64,000 bases of DNA from Chondrosia reniformis (lineage: Eukaryota; Porifera; Demospongiae; Chondrillida; Chondrillidae). The position numbers and the translations under genes are program-made. The notes beneath the pieces were generated by a model. It saw only the letters and a list, made by a program, of their open reading frames with translations, did no database searches and had not been told where the DNA came from. Each line of letters begins with the position of its first letter. The first letter of the stretch is position 1. Where the stretch lies: positions 5,766,001 through 5,830,000 of the forward strand of contig OX359190.1 in NCBI GenBank assembly GCA_947172415.1. The letters run 5' to 3'. This document shows, piece by piece, positions 49,034 to 63,342 of the stretch.

Positions 49034-49787
49034 ACTAGAAATATTAAAAATTTTCTACAAAAATAGTGAAGATGTAGGGATGGCATAAAAAGTAGAGAAA
49101 CAAGAAAGGGATGTTACACAGTGAAGCATTAGCTATATACATGAATCCTACAAGCAAGGGTGTTGTATGATTCATGCATATAGCTAATGCTTCACTGTGT
49201 AACATCCCTTTCTTGTTTCTCTACTTTTTATGCCATCCCTACATCTTCACTATTTTTGTAGAAAATTTTTAATATTTCTAGTTTCTGTACTTTTTATGGA
49301 GCATGGGCTAGGAATTAGATTCATATAATTAAAATCATTTTGGTTTCGCAATCTTCGACTGATTATGACGTCATTAAAATGGCGACTTTATTGAGGCCTT
49401 GACTCTAGGGTCATGGAAACCGTCATGCTCAATAATAGCGTTATCGCTCTCGCTTCTACAAAAGAATACAGCTCGGAAAATTTGCAGTAGTTTCGTGTAA
49501 CAATTAGTTCAAAAGCTTATATAGTTTTTTAGTTATGGCTGACGAAGAAGAATAAGAAGAATATGAAGAAGACGAAAATGGGAATTTTTAAAGTTTATTA
49601 TTTCGCCAGCGGGACATATTCGCTTGCCTTTAAGGTCTATTTAGAGTATGTATATTGTATATTTAGCTATACATAGCCTTGTTTTGTCGATTTTCGGCCT
49701 ATTTCGGGATTTCGCTCCTATACCAATGTATGGGGAAAACGAAAAAAACCGTGTCATCCCTACATAGGGAGTACTACCGTACTCCCT
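49034..49787 (+). mobile_element. 754-bp hairpin-headed element, copy 2
   Basis: It matches 984-1740 throughout, including the outer inverted repeat (ACTAGAAATATTAAAAATTT and its complement), the GAAGAAGAATAAGAAGAATA block and the closing hairpin GGGAGTAC...GTACTCCC. The arms are more perfect than in copy 1. The small loop between the arms is in the opposite orientation to copy 1. Satellite 2 resumes on both sides mid-unit, so it is a clean insertion. Confidence 0.8.
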
Positions 49788-51004
49788 GATATATAATATG
49801 AATATAAGATATACACAATATATATTACATTTAAGATATAGAATACATATATAATTTGTTTGCTTTTTTTTCAGGACCCAACCTGGTATTGAACCAGGGC
49901 ATCCTCGTACGACGATGTTATCCGTAACATCATCGACCACGTTGGTTTCACAATGTATTGTAAATGAAGTCCTATTTATGTACCACTCACTTTTGACTCT
50001 ACATATATATGCAATGTATAAGATATATAATATGCATATAAGATATATTCCATATATATTACATATAAGATATATAATACATATATAAGTTGGTGGCTTT
50101 TTCCTTTTTTCAGGCCCAACCTGGTATTGAACTAGGGCATTCTCGTACCTTGTATCCAGACGATGAAATCCGTAACACCATCGGTTACGTGGGTTACCCA
50201 ATATATGTTGTAAATGAAGTCCTATTTATATACCACACACTTTTGACTCTACATATATATGCAATATATATATATATAATATGCATATAAGATATATACA
50301 ATATATATTACATATAAGATATATAGTACATAGAGGTTGTTTTCTTTTTTTCTTTTTTCAGGACCCAACCTGGTATTGAACCAGGGCATCCTCATACGAC
50401 GATGTTATCCGTAACACCATCGGTCACGTGGGTTCCACAATGTATCTTGTAAATGAAGTCCTATTTATATACCACTCACTTTTGACTCTACATATATATG
50501 CAATATATAAGATATATAATATGCATATAAGATATATTCCATATATATTACATATAAGATATATAATACATATATAAGTTGTTGGCTTTTTCCTTTTTTC
50601 AGGACCCAACCTGGTATTGAACTAGGGCATCCTCGTACCTTGTATCCAGACGATGAAATCTGTAACACCATCGGTCACGTGGGTTACCCAATATATGTTG
50701 TTAATGAAGTCCTATTTATAGACCACACACTTTTGACTCTACATATATATGCAATATATATGTATATAATATGCATATAAGATATATACAATATATAGTA
50801 TATATAAGATATATAATACATATATATTATGCATGCTTTTTTTCTATTTTCAGGACCCTACCTAGTATTGAACCAGGACATCCTCGTACCTTGTTTCCAG
50901 ACGTTGTTATCCGTAATACCATCGGTCACGTGGGTTCCGCAATATATGTTGTAAATGATGTCCTATTTATATACCACTCACTTTTGACTCTACATATATA
51001 TGCA

Positions 51005-51035
<31 letters not shown>

Positions 51036-51516
51036 GCATATAAGATATATACAATATATATTACATATAAGATACATAATACATATATAAGTTTGTTTCT
51101 TTTTTCTTTTTTCAGGACCCAACCTGGTATTGAACCAGGGCATCCTCGTACGACGATGTTATCCGTAACACCATCGGTCACGTGGGTTCCACAATGTATC
51201 TTGTAAATGTAGTCCTATTTATATACCACTCACTTTTGACTCTGCATATATATGCAATATATAAGATATATAATATGCATATAAGATATATACAATATAT
51301 TTTACATATAAGATATATAACACTTATATAAATTGTTGGCTTTTTTCTTTTTTCAGGACCCAACCTGGCATTGAACCAGGACATCCTCGTACCTTGTATC
51401 CAGACGATGTTATCCATGACTCCATCGGTCACGTGGGTTCCACAATATATGTTGTAAATGATGTCCTATTTATATACCACTCACTTTTGACTCTACATAT
51501 ATATGCAATATATATA
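49788..51516 (-). repeat. Satellite 2, block 4
   Basis: About six to seven units; no gene. Confidence 0.9.
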
Positions 51517-52373
51517 CAGTGAAACCTCCGAATAACGGACACGCTTGGACCCATCAGTTTATCATTTATTCAGAGGTTGTCCTCTTCTAGGAGGTCGGCC
51601 CATAACCACCCTTTTAACAACTAATTGTGTAATAGCAACTAGCTACCCGTTATATATGTCATGCGCAAAGTACAGATTCGGACAATCCACGGATTGGCCT
51701 GTGCAAAGCCTTAATCCACACTATATTACGGCTCATGATCAAGATCCAAGAGATGCAATAAATACACACCAACAAATTATAGGAAGCTACAAACACTAAC
51801 ATTTTACTAACATAATGGTTTACTAACTTAAAGGTTATGCTGGGCACGATCCTCAGAAGCAGGACTTCCTATTAGATGGTTTGGTACGAGTGGTTTTAGG
51901 ACAGTTAAAATGAACAACTACCAAATGTATAAATCATTCGCTTAGACCAATCAGGTTTAAGGCCACTTTTATCGACCTTTGAATAGTTGAAAAGTAGGAG
52001 CGCAATGAGCTAGCGGGGGAACCGAAATTCCCTTGAGACTACTGTACGTACGATCCGCTGGACATCTGTAGCAATTTTATGTAGCTAGATACTTATGACT
52101 TACGTTAATTTTATTCACTGTACTATTATCGTTTTATCGTATTAGTTTCGTCTTGTCTTTAGTTTAACTATCTGCTTTCGGAGGTTATTATGTATTGTCA
52201 GAGATCAGTCTGAGGCTTGGTGGTTAGTATCTGTTGTCCGGAGTTCGGAGGTGCCGCTACTCGGAGGTTCAAAATGTACTAGTTCTATGGGAAAATTAAT
52301 CGGGGGCGTAAGATTTGTCCGCTGTACAGAAGTTGTTCGCTTTTTGGAGAGTCCGCTAATAGAGGTTTTACTG
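51517..52373. mobile_element. pogo/Tigger-like non-autonomous element, 0.86 kb, TA-flanked
   Basis: The left end is CAGTGAAACCTCCGAATAAC (then GGACACGC) and the right end, read in reverse, is CAGTAAAACCTCTATTAGCG (then GGACTCTC). TA lies on both sides (51515-51516, 52374-52375). Inside, near both ends, GGAGGTT and CGGACAA-like motifs recur as subterminal repeats. The 84-codon plus frame at 51545-51799 shows no transposase motif. The ends resemble those of 45203-46375 but the interiors do not match, so the two are different families. Confidence 0.7.
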
Positions 52374-52375
52374 TA

Positions 52376-55300
52376 TACATAATATGCAAACAAGATATAT
52401 ACAATATATATTACATATAAGATATATATTACATCTATAAGTTGTTTGCTTTTTTTTTTCACGACCCAACCTGGTATTGAACCAGGGCATCCTCGTACGA
52501 CGATGTTATCCGTAACGCCATAGTTCACGTGGGTTCCACAATGTCTCTTGTAAATGAAGTCTTATTTATATACCACTAACTTTTGAATCTACATATATAT
52601 GTAATATATAAGATATATAATATGCATATAAGATATATACAATATATATTACATATAAGATATATAATACATATAATAGATGTATACTTTTTTCTTTTTT
52701 TTCTTTTTTCAGAACCCCACCTGGTATTGAACCATGGTATACTCGTCCGACGATGTTATCCGTAACACCATCGGTCACGTGGGTTCGACAATGTATGTTG
52801 TAAATGAAGTCCAATTTATATACTACTCACTTTTGACTCTACATATATATGCAATATATAAGATATATAATATGCATATAATATATATTCAATATATATT
52901 ACATATAAGATATGTAATACATATATAAGTTGTTGGCTTATTTTCTTTTTTCAGGACCCAACGTGGTATTAAACTAGGGAATCCTCGTACCTTGTTTCCA
53001 GACAATGTTATCCGTAACACCATCGGTCACGTGGGTCACCCAATATATGTTGTAAATGAAGTCCTATTTATATACTTCACACTTTTGTCTCTACATATAT
53101 ATGCAATATATATATATATAATATGCATATAAGATATATACAATATATATTACATATAAGATATATAATACATATATATTATACATGCTTTTTTTCCTAT
53201 TTTCAGGACCCTACCTAGTATTGAACCAGGACATCCTCGTACCTTGTTTCCAGATGATGTTATCCATAATACCATCGAACACGTGGGTTCCACAATATAT
53301 GTTGTAAATGATGTCCTATTTATATACCACTCATTTTTGACTCTACATATATATGCAATATATATATATATAATATGAATATAAGATATATACAATATAT
53401 ATTACATATATGATATATAATACATATATAAGTTGTTTGCTATCTTTCTTTTTTCAGGACCCAATGTGGTATTGAACCAGGGCATCCCTGTACGACGATT
53501 TTATCCGTAACACCATCGGTCACTTGGGTTCCACCATGTGTCTTGTAAATGAAGTCCAATTTATATAGCACTAACTTTAGACTCTACATTTATATGCAAT
53601 ATATAAGATATATAATATGCATATAAGATATATACAATATATTTTACATATAAGATATATAATACATATAATAGATATATGCGTTTTTCTTTTTTTCTTT
53701 TCTCAGGACGCGACCTGGTTTTGAACCATGGTATCCTCGAACGACGATGTTATCCGTAACACCATCGGTCAAGTGGGTTCCACAATGAATCTTGTAAATG
53801 AAGTCCTTTTTATATACCACACACTTTTGACTCTACATATATTTGCAATATATATATATATATATTATGCATATAAGATATACACAATATATATTACATC
53901 TTAGATATATAATACATAAATATTATGCATGCTGTTTTTTCTAATTTCAGGACCTTACCTGGTATTGAACCAGGACATCCTCGTACCTTGTATCCAGACG
54001 ATGTTATCGTAATACTATCGGTCAATTGGGTTCCTCAATATACGTTGCAAATGATGTCCTATATATATACCACTCACTTTTGACTCTACATATATATGCA
54101 ATATATATATATATAATATGCTTATAAGATATATACAATATATATTACATATAACATATAAAATACATATATAAGTTGTTTGCTTTTTTTTTTCAGGACC
54201 CAACCTGGTTTTGAACCAGGGCATCCTCGTACGACGATATTATCTGTAACACCATCGGTCATGTGGGTTCCTCAATGTATCTTGTAAATGAAGTCCTATT
54301 TATATACCACTAACTTTTGACTCTACATATATATGCAATATATAAGATATATTATATGCATATAAGATATATACAATATATATTTCATATAATATATATA
54401 ATACATATATAAGTTGTTGGCTTTTTGTCTTTTTTTCGGACCCAACCTGGTATTGAACTAGGGCATCCTCGTACCTTGTATCCAGACGATGTCATACGTA
54501 ACACCATCGGTCATGTGGGTGCCACAATATATGTTGTAAATGATGTCCTATTTAAATACCACTCACTTTTGACTCTACATATATATGAAAAACATGTATA
54601 TATAATATACATTTTAGATATATACAATATATATTACATATAAGAAATATAATACATATATATTGTATATGCTTTTTTCTTTTCAGGACCCAACCTGGTA
54701 TTGAACCAGGACAACCTCGTACCTTGTATCCAGACGATGTTATCCGTAACACCATCGGTTACGTGGGTTCCACAATACATGTTGTAAATGAATTCCTATT
54801 TATATACCACTCACTTTTGACTCTACATATATATGCAATATATAAGATATATAATAAGCATATAAGATATAAACAATATATATTACATATAAGATATAAA
54901 ATACTTATATATTATGTATGCTTTTTTTTTCAGGAACCAACCTGGTATTGAACAAGGACATCCTCGTACCTTGTATCCAGACGATGTTATCCGTAACACA
55001 ATTGGTCAAGTGGGTTCCACAATATATGTTGAAAATGAAGCCCTATTTATCTACCACACACTTTTGACTCTACATATAAAATGCAATATATAAGCTATAT
55101 AATATGCATATAAGATATATACAATATATATTACATATAAGATATATAATACATATGTAAGTTGTTGCCTCTTTTTCTTTTTTCAGGACCCAACCTGGTA
55201 TTGACCTAGGGTATCCTCGTACCTTGTATCCAGACGATGTCATTCGTAACACCATCGTTCACGTGGGTCACCCAATATATGTTGTAAATGAAGTCCTATT

Positions 55301-58300
55301 TATATACCACACACTTTTGACTTTATCATATATATGCAATATATATATATATATAGTATGTATATAAGAATTATACAATATATATTACATATAAGATATA
55401 TAAAGCATATATATTATGCATGCATTTTTTCTTTTTTCAGGCCACAACCTGGTATTGAACCAGGACATCCTCGTACCTTGTATCCAGACAATAAACATCC
55501 GTAACACCATCGGTAACATGGGCAACCCAATAGATGTTGTAAATGAAGTCATAGTTATATACCACTCACTTTTGACTCTACATATATATGCAATATATAA
55601 GATATATAATATCCATATAAGATATATACAATATATATTACATATAAGATATATAATATCCATATAAGATATATACAATATATATTACATATAAGATATA
55701 TAATACATATATGAATTGTTGGGTTTTTTCTTTTTTCAGGACCCAACCTGGCATTGAACTAGGGCATCCTCATACCTTGGATCCAGACGATGTCATCCGT
55801 AAAACCATCGGTCACGTGGGTCACCCCATATATGTTGTAAATGAAGTCCTATTTATATACCGCACACTTTTGACTTTACAGATATATGCAATATATATAT
55901 ATATAATATGCATATAAGATATATAAACATATATATTATGCATGCTTTTTTCTTTTTTCAAGCCACAACCTAGAATTGAACCAGGACATCCTCGTACCTT
56001 GTATCCAGACAATGTCATCCCTAACACCATCTGTCACGTGGGTCACCCAATATATGTTGTAAATGAAGTCCTATTTATTTACCACTCACTTTTGACTCTA
56101 CATATATATGCAATATATATATATATAATATGCATATAAGATATATACAATATATATTACATAATAGATATATAATACATATATAAGTTGTTTGTTTTAT
56201 TTCTTTTTTTCTTTTTTCGGGTCCAAACCTGGTATTGAACTAGGGCATCCTCATACCTTGTATCCAGATGATGTCATCCGTAACACCATCGGTCACGTGG
56301 GTTCCTCAATATATGTTGTAAATGAAGTCCTATTTATATACCACTCAATTTTGACTCTATATATATATGCAATATATATATATATATATAGAATATGCAT
56401 ATAAGATATATACAATATATATTACATATAATATATATAATACATATATATTATGTATTCTTTTTTCTTTTTTCAGGACCCAACCTGGTATTGAACTAGG
56501 GCATCCTCGTACCTTGTATCCAGACGATGTTATCCGTAATACCATTGGTCACGTGGGTTCCACAATATATGATGTAAATGACGTCCTATTTATATACCGC
56601 TCACTTTTGACTCTACATATATATGCAAAATATAAGATATATAATATACATATAAGATATATACAATATATATTACATAATAGATATATAATACATATAT
56701 AAGTTGTTTGTTTTATTTCTTTTTTTCTTTTTTCGGGTCCAAACCTGGTATTGAACTAGGGCATCCTCATACCTTGTATCCAGATGATGTCATCCGTAAC
56801 ACCATCGGTCACGTGGGTTCCTCAATATATGTTGTAAATGAAGTCCTATTTATATACCACTCAATTTTGACTCTATATATATATGCAATATATATATATA
56901 TATATAGAATATGCATATAAGATATATACAATATATATTACATATAATATATATAATACATATATATTATGTATTTTTTTTTCTTTTTTCCGGACCCAAC
57001 CTGGTTTTGAACTAGGGCATCCTCGTACCTTGTATCCAGACAATGTTATCCGTAATACCATTGGTCACGTGGGTTCCACAATATATGTTGTAAATGACGT
57101 CCTATTTATATACCACTCACTTTTGACTCTACATATATATGCAAAATATAAGATATATAATATGCATATAAGATATATTCAATATATTTTACATTTAAGA
57201 TATATAATACAGATATAGGTTGTTTGCTTTTTTCTTTTTTCAGCACCCAACCTGGTATTGAACCAGGGCATCCTCGAACGACGATGTTTTCCGAAACATC
57301 ATCGGTCCCGTGGGTTCCACAATATATCTTGTAAATAAAGTCCTATTTATGAACCACTCACTTTTGACTCTACATATATATGCAATATATAAGATATATA
57401 ATATCCATATAAGATATATACAATATATATTACATATTAGATATATAATACATATATAAGTTGTTTGTTTTATTTCTTTTTTCTTTTTTCGGGACCAAAC
57501 CTGGTATTGAACTAGGGCATCCTCATACCTTGTATCCAGATGATGTCATCCGTAACACCATCGGTCACGAGGGTTCCTCAATATATGTTATAAATGAAGT
57601 CCTATTTATATACCACTCACTTATGACTCTACATATATATGCAATATATATATATAGAATTTGCATATAAGATATATACAATATATATTATATATAATAT
57701 ACATATAATACATATATATTATGTATTCTTTTTTCTTTTTTCAGGACCCAACCTGGTATTGAACCAGGACATCCTCGTACCTTGTATCCAGACGATGTTA
57801 TCCGTAACACCATCGGTTACTTGGGTTCCAGAATATATGTTGTAAATGAATTCGTATTTGTATACCACTCACTTTTGACTCTACATATATATGCAATATA
57901 TAAGATATATAATATGCATATAAGATATATTCAATATATTTTACATTTAAGATATATAATACATATATAAGTTGTTTGTTTTATTTCTTTTTTTCTTTTT
58001 TCGGGTCCAAACCTGGTATTGAACTAGGGCATCCTCATACCTTGTATCCAGATGATGTCATCCGTAACACCATCGGTCACGTGGGTTCCTGAATATATGT
58101 TGTAAATGAAGTCCTATTTATATACCACTCAATTTTGACTCTATATATATATGCAATATATATATATATATATAGAATATGCATATAAGATATATACAAT
58201 ATATATTACATATAATATATATAATACATATATATTATGTATTTTTTTTTCTTTTTTCCGGACCCAACCTGGTTTTGAACTAGGGCATCCTCGTACCTTG

Positions 58301-61300
58301 TATCCAGACAATGTTATCCGTAATACCATTGGTCACGTGGGTTCCACAATATATGTTGTAAATGACGTCCTATTTATATACCACTCACTTTTGACTCTAC
58401 ATATATATGCAAAATATAAGATATATAATATGCATATAAGATATATTCAATATATTTTACATTTAAGATATATAATACAGATATAGGTTGTTTGCTTTTT
58501 TCTTTTTTCAGCACCCAACCTGGTATTGAACCAGGGCATCCTCGAACGACGATGTTTTCCGAAACATCATCGGTCCCGTGGGTTCCACAATATATCTTGT
58601 AAATGAAGTCCTATTTATGAACCACTCACTTTTGACTCTACATATATATGCAATATATAAGATATATAATATCCATATAAGATATATACAATATATATTA
58701 CATATTAGATATATAATACATATATAAGTTGTTTGTTTTATTTCTTTTTTCTTTTTTCGGGACCAAACCTGGTATTGAACTAGGGCATCCTCATACCTTG
58801 TATCCAGATGATGTCATCCGTAACACCATCGGTCACGAGGGTTCCTCAATATATGTTATAAATGAAGTCCTATTTATATACCACTCACTTTTGACTCTCC
58901 ATATGTATGCAATATATATATATAGAATTTGCATATAAGATATATACAATATATATTATATATAATATACATATAATACATATATATTATGTATTCTTTT
59001 TTCTTTTTTCAGGACCCAACCTGGTATTGAACCAGGACATCCTCGTACCTTGTATCCAGACGATGTTATCCGTAACACAATCGGTTACTTGGGTTCCAGA
59101 ATATATGTTGTAAATGAATTCGTATTTGTATACCACTCACTTTTGACTCTACATATATATGCAATATATAAGATATATAATATGCATATAAGATATATTC
59201 AATATATTTTACATTTAAGATATATAATACATATATAGGTTGTTTGCTTTTTCTTTTTTTCTTTTTTCAGCACCCAACCTGGTATTGAACCAGGGCATCC
59301 TCGAACGACGATGTTATCCGAAACATCATCGGTCACGTGGGTTCCACAATATATCTTGTAAATGAAGTCCTATTTATGAACCACTAACTTTTGACTCTAC
59401 ATATATATGCAATATATAAGATATATAATATCCATATAAGATATATACAATATATATTACATATAAGATATATAATACATATATGAATTGTTGGGTTTTT
59501 ACTTTTTTCAGGACCCAACCTGGCATTGAACTAGGGCATCCTCATACCTTGGATCCAGACGATGTCATCCGTAAAACCATCGGTCACTTGGGTCACCCCA
59601 TATATGTTGTAAATGAAGTCCTATTTATATACCGCACACTTTTGACTTTACACATATATGCAATACATATATACATAATATGCATATAAGATATATACAA
59701 TATATATTACATATAAGATATATAAACATATATATTATGCATGCTTTTTTTTCTTTTTTCAAGCCACAACCTAGAATTGAACCAGGACATCCTCGTACCT
59801 TGTATCCAGACAATATCATACCTAACAACATCTGTCACGTGGGTCACCCAATATATGTTGTAAATGAAGTCCTATTTATATACCACTCACTTTTGACTCT
59901 ACATATATGTGCAATATATATATATATAATATGCATATAAGATATATACAATATATATTACATATTAGATATATAATACATATATAAGTTGTTTGTTTTA
60001 TTTCTTTTTTTTCTTTTTTCGGGACCAAACCTGGTATTGAACTAGGGCATCCTCATACCTTGTATCCAGATGAGGTCATCCGTAACACCATCGGTCACGT
60101 GGGTTCCTCAATATATGTTGTAAATGAAGTCCTATTTATATGCCACTCACTTTTGACTCTACATAGATATGCAATATATATATATAGAATATGCATATAA
60201 GATATATACAATATATATTACATATAATATATATAATACATATATATTATGTATTCTTTTTTCTTTTTTCAGGACCCAACCTGGTATTGAACCAGGACAT
60301 CCTCGTACCTTGTATCCAGACGATGTTATCCGTAACACCATCAGTTACTTGGGTTCCACAATATATGTTGTAAATGAATTCCTATTTGTATACCACTCAC
60401 TTTTGACTCTACATATATATGCAATATATAAGATATATAATATGCATATAAGATATATTCAATATATTTTACATTTAAGATATGTAATACATATATAGGT
60501 TGTTTGCTTATTTCTTTTTTTCTTTTTTCAGCACCCAACCTGGTATTGAACCAGGGCATTTTCGAACGACGATGTTATCCGAAACATCATCGGTCCCATG
60601 GGTTCCACAATATATCTTGTAAATGAAGTCCTATTTATGAACCACTCACTTTTGACTCTACATATATACAATATATAACATATATAATATGCATATAAGA
60701 TACATAAAATATAAAATATATATTACATATAAGATATATAATAGATATATAAGTTGTTTTCTTTTTTTTCTTTTTTTCTTTTTTCAGGTCTCAACCTGGT
60801 TTTGAACTAGGGCATCCTCGTACCTTGTTTCCAGACGATGTCATCCGTAACACCATCGGTCACGTGGGTTTCACAATATATGTTGTAAATGAAGTCCTCT
60901 TTATATACCACTCACTTTTGACTCTACATATATATGCAATATATATATATATAATATGCATATATACAGTATATTACATATAAGATATATAATACTTATA
61001 TATTATGTATCCTTTTTTTCTTTTTTCAGGACGCAACCTAGTATTGAACCAGGACATCCTCGTACCTTGTATTCAGACAATGTTATCTGTAAAACTGTCG
61101 GTCACATGGGTTTCACAATATATGTAGTAAATGAAGTCCTATTTATATACCACTCAAATTTGACTGTATATATATGCAATATAAAGGACCCAACCTTTTA
61201 TTGAACCAGGGCATCCTCGTACCTCTTATACAGACGATGTCATCCGTAACACCATCGGTCACGTCCGTCACCCAATATATGTTGTAAATGAAGTCCTATT

Positions 61301-63342
61301 TATATACCACACACTTTTGACTCTCTATATATATGCAATATATATATATATAATATGCATATAAAATATATTCAATATATATTACATATAAGATATATAA
61401 TACATATATAAGTTGTTGGCTTTTTTCTTTTTTCAGGACCCAACCTGGTATTGAACTAGGGCATCCTCGTACCTTGTATCCAGACGATGAAATCCGTAAC
61501 ACCATTGATCACGTGGGTCACCCAATATATGTTGTAAATGAAGTCCTATTTATATACCACACACTTTTGACTCTATATATATATACAATATATATATATA
61601 TATATATAATATGCATATAAGATATATTCAATATATATTACATATAAGATATATAATATATATATATTATGCATGCTTTTTTTCTATTTTCAGGACCCTA
61701 CCTAGTATTGAACCAGGACATCCTCGTACCTTGTTTCCAGACGATGTTTTCCGTAATACCATCGGTCAAGTGGGTTCCACAATATATGTTGTAAATGATG
61801 TCCTATTTATATACCACTCATTTTTGACTCTACATATATATGCAATATATATATATATATAATATGCATATAAGATATATTCAATATATATTACATATAA
61901 GATATATAATATATATATATTATGCATGCTTTTTTTCTATTTTCAGGACCCTACCTGGTATTGAACCAGGACATCCTCGTACCTTGTTTCCAGACGATGT
62001 TTTCCGTAATACCATCGGTCACGTGGGTTCCACAATATATGTTGTAAATGATGTCCTATTTATATACCACTCACTTTGGACTCTACATATATATGCAGTA
62101 TATATATATATAATATGCATATAAGATATATACAATATATATTACATATAAGATATATAATACATATATAAGTTGTTTTCTTTTTTCTTTTTTCAGGACC
62201 CAACCTGGTATTGAACTAGGGCATCCTCGTACGACGATGTTATCCGTAACACCATCGGTCACGTGGGTTCCACAATGTATCTTGTAAATGAAGTCCTATT
62301 TATATACCACTCACTTTTGACTCTACATATATATGCAATATATAAGATATATAATATGAATATAAGATATATACAATATATATTACATATAAGATATATA
62401 ATACATATATAAGTTGTTTGCTTTTTATTTAGGACCCAACCTGGTAATGAATCAGGGCATCCTCGTACGACGATATTATCCGTAACGCCATCGGTCACGT
62501 GGGTTCCACAGTGTATATTGTAAATGAAGTCCTATTTATATACCACTCACTATTGACTCTACATATATATGCAATATTTAAGATATATAATATGCATATA
62601 AGATATATACAATATATATTACATATAAGATATAGAATATATATATAAGATGTATGCTTTTTTCCTTTTTCTTTTTTCAGAACCCCACCTAGTATTGAAC
62701 CAGGGCATTCTCGTACGATGATATTATCCGTAACATCATTTGTCACGTGGGTTCAACTATGTATCTCGTAAATGAAGTCCTATTTATATACCACTCACTT
62801 TTGATTCTACATATATAAGCAATATATAAGATATATTATATGCATGTAAGATATATACAATATATATTACATATAAGATATATCATACATATATGTTGTT
62901 TTCTTTTTTTCTTTTTTTCTTTTTCAGGACACAACCTGGTATTGAACTAGAGCTTCCTCGTACCTTGTATCCAGACGATGTCATCCGTAACACCATCGGT
63001 CACGTGGGTCACCCAATATATGTTGTAAATGTAGTCCTATTTATATACCACTCACTTTTGACTCTACATATATATGCAATATATATATACATATGTAAAA
63101 TGCATATAAGATATATACAATATATATTACATATAAGATATATAATACATATATATTATGCATGCTTTTTTCTTTTTCAGGACCAAACCTGGTCATCCTC
63201 GTACCTTCTATCCAGACGATGTTATCCGTAACCCCATCGGTCACGTGGGTTCCACAATATATGTTTTAAATGAAATACTATTTATATGCCACTCAATTTT
63301 GACTGTACATATATATTCAATATATGAGATATATAATATGCA
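52376..63342 (-). repeat. Satellite 2, main block (about 11 kb)
   Basis: Roughly 43 units by length. Higher-order structure is present: see 56701-59236. Unit variants with GTTTGTTTTATTTC and CGGGTCCAAACC, and with TTTTTTTCTATTTTCAGGAC, recur at separate places. Each unit keeps CACGTG and the tRNA-like half. No gene. Confidence 0.9.
56701..59236 (-). repeat. Higher-order repeat: two tandem 1,268-bp blocks of five units
   Basis: 56701-57968 and 57969-59236 are nearly identical at an offset of 1,268 bp; each is five monomers of about 254 bp. Within the block the monomers differ clearly from one another. The preceding 516 bp (56185-56700) equals the first two monomers of the block in part. Confidence 0.8.

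Noticed and set aside
31708-63342. True tRNA genes in satellite 2
   Set aside because: T-arm and D-arm are good but the acceptor and anticodon arms do not close into a normal cloverleaf; better read as a tRNA-derived SINE head.
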